A DNA stretch of 6,504 bases, taken from contig CP070627.1 in the NCBI GenBank assembly GCA_020355945.1, positions 7,703,984 through 7,710,487 on the forward strand, read 5' to 3'. The notes below the pieces were generated by a model. That model saw nothing but the letters and a program-made list of their open reading frames with translations. It was not told the DNA's origin and searched no databases. How positions within the stretch are numbered: position 1 is the stretch's first letter; the number at the start of each line of letters is the position of its first letter. Below are positions 5,659 to 6,504 of this stretch, in pieces. A program made the translations under genes and the position numbers. Source of the stretch: Candidatus Aminicenantota bacterium. GTDB taxonomy: Bacteria; Acidobacteriota; Aminicenantia; UBA2199.

Positions 5659-6456
5659 TCAATATTTCTTAAACGTTCGTTCCCATCGAGTTTTGGAGAA
5701 GAAATTAAAAATTGTCCGGAAGAAGTCCTTAATTTTCTCCAGGGTCCCTTGCTCCAGGTAGTCACTGCTGGTGGAAGCATAGGACCAATAAATACGCCAG
5801 GGTCTGCCGATAATATAATTCTCCGGCAGCGGCCCCCAACTCCGGGAATCAAAACTATTATTCCGGTTATCTCCCATACAAAAATAATGACCTTCAGGCA
5901 CCAGGAAGGCTTTACCCTGGGGCGTATCTACCAGTGAATCCCTGTACTTACGGGGAAATTCATGGTGCCAGAATCCCTGGGAAGCCGGTGGGAAATAAGC
6001 AATCCCTCCCAGCCCTTTAAAACAGGCATAAGGCTCATCTATAGGTTCTCCATTGATAAACACCTTATTGTTGAGAATTTTTATCGTATCTCCCGGGAGA
6101 GCAATGACCCGTTTAACCAAATTTTTTGCTTTCTGACCGTGATTAATTTCACTGGGTCCGCTGAAGGTGACAATCATCCCCCTCCCAATAGGAACCTGGG
6201 GTAAGAAAATCCCATCAATACCACACAGCGAACGTGAATACCTGACTTTATCCACCAACAGGTGGTCACCAATCAACATGGAATTTTCCATGGAAGAGGA
6301 GGGGATCACATACGTTTGCAATAAAAACGTATTGATAAAAAAAATAAAAAGAATAACTTCCACGCTTAATTTGACGAAATCTTTAAATTGACCGTCACCC
6401 GCTGATTTTTTGTTATTTATCCGGTTGCCATTTATATTTGTCGTCATTTCATTCAT
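5659..6456 (-). CDS. lepB: Signal peptidase I
   Basis: Membrane-bound serine protease that removes signal peptides from exported proteins on the outer face of the inner membrane. Of its 265 residues, 1-27 are cytosolic and polar, and one transmembrane segment lies at about 28-48. The catalytic-serine box IPSSSMENSMLIGD (51-64) puts the nucleophile at Ser55. The catalytic-lysine box VKRVIALPGD (114-123) puts the general base at Lys115. Box E GDNRNNSFDSRSWG (195-208) and the closing IIGRPWRIYWS are also intact, so the enzyme should be active. It has the single-membrane-segment form rather than the two-segment form of E. coli. The ending TRWERTFKKY follows the common basic, Trp-containing tail. 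The ATG at 6456 has an in-frame TAA shortly upstream and AAGG about 11 nt away. A second ATG at 6447 is possible and would remove three residues. It converges on the sigma operon with a 120-nt gap. Confidence 0.95.
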   Translation of the reverse strand: MNEMTTNINGNRINNKKSAGDGQFKDFVKLSVEVILFIFFINTFLLQTYVIPSSSMENSMLIGDHLLVDKVRYSRSLCGIDGIFLPQVPIGRGMIVTFSGPSEINHGQKAKNLVKRVIALPGDTIKILNNKVFINGEPIDEPYACFKGLGGIAYFPPASQGFWHHEFPRKYRDSLVDTPQGKAFLVPEGHYFCMGDNRNNSFDSRSWGPLPENYIIGRPWRIYWSYASTSSDYLEQGTLEKIKDFFRTIFNFFSKTRWERTFKKY

Positions 6457-6461
6457 CTTTT

Positions 6462-6490
6462 ATTTTACCTTATTTTTCCGTTGAAATCAA
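6462..6490 (-). promoter_or_regulatory. Possible lepB promoter
   Basis: On the minus strand this reads TTGATT (complement of 6485-6490), exactly 17 nt, then TAAAAT (complement of 6462-6467). Spacing is ideal, but the boxes match the consensus only 4/6 and 5/6 in AT-rich DNA. Transcription would begin almost at the ATG (6456), giving a leaderless or very short-leader message. That conflicts with use of the AAGG as Shine-Dalgarno, so lepB may instead be transcribed from further upstream, outside the window. Confidence 0.3.
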
Positions 6491-6504
6491 TTTTCATTTT
6501 TTGC

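Noticed and set aside
5606..5660. CACAGAG hairpin as a classical bidirectional terminator
   Set aside because: The plus-strand stem is followed by A8, not T. On the minus strand the T run comes before the hairpin. It could still act as a 3' stability element.
5588..5761. Possible 57-codon ORF starting ATG AGC AAG
   Set aside because: It runs through the CACAGAG hairpin and then antisense through the end of lepB. The AAGGAG at 5557-5562 is about 25 nt from the ATG, too far to serve it.

Overview
The window is about 6.5 kb of ordinary-looking, gene-dense bacterial chromosome with five complete or near-complete genes in two convergent pairs. GC content is moderate and there are no transposases, integrases, phage genes, tRNAs, rRNAs or CRISPR arrays. 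The organism is probably Gram-negative: it has TonB-type C-terminal domains, an AmgK-like sugar kinase and an E. coli-like signal peptidase I. The ECF sigma / small membrane protein / TonB-domain operon and the intergenic hairpin repeats remind me most of Acidobacteriota, especially Candidatus Aminicenantes. That is recollection, not a database result.

Layout, left to right. (1) Positions 1-891, + strand: a COG3178-type phosphotransferase resembling AmgK (MurNAc/GlcNAc 1-kinase), open at the left edge. (2) Positions 904-2736, - strand: a 610-residue MutS-family ATPase with predicted transmembrane segments and no mismatch-recognition domain. It ends 12 nt from the kinase gene and has a good sigma-70-type promoter at 2800-2827. 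(3) Positions 2737-3060: a gap holding that promoter, a degenerate CGCGAAGA-type repeat and a palindromic element. (4) Positions 3061-5538, + strand: a tightly coupled three-gene operon made of an ECF sigma factor, a 132-residue single-pass membrane protein in the anti-sigma position, and an exported protein with three tandem TonB C-terminal domains. The first two genes overlap as ATGA and the last two by 17 nt, and genes two and three each have a GGAGG Shine-Dalgarno. (5) Positions 5539-5658: a convergent gap with a CACAGAG-type hairpin repeat. (6) Positions 5659-6456, - strand: signal peptidase I (lepB) with its catalytic Ser/Lys dyad intact.

How the genes may work together. The central operon looks like one regulatory and envelope unit: a sigma factor, a membrane protein that may hold or signal to it, and an exported multi-TonB-domain protein as the likely output or sensor. 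The kinase (cell-wall sugar salvage) and the signal peptidase (export) are also envelope-related, but they lie on separate transcripts and nothing in the sequence ties them to the operon. The most distinctive items are the triple TonB-domain protein with its unrecognised N-terminal domain, the sigma / membrane protein / TonB arrangement, and the membrane-anchored MutS homologue.
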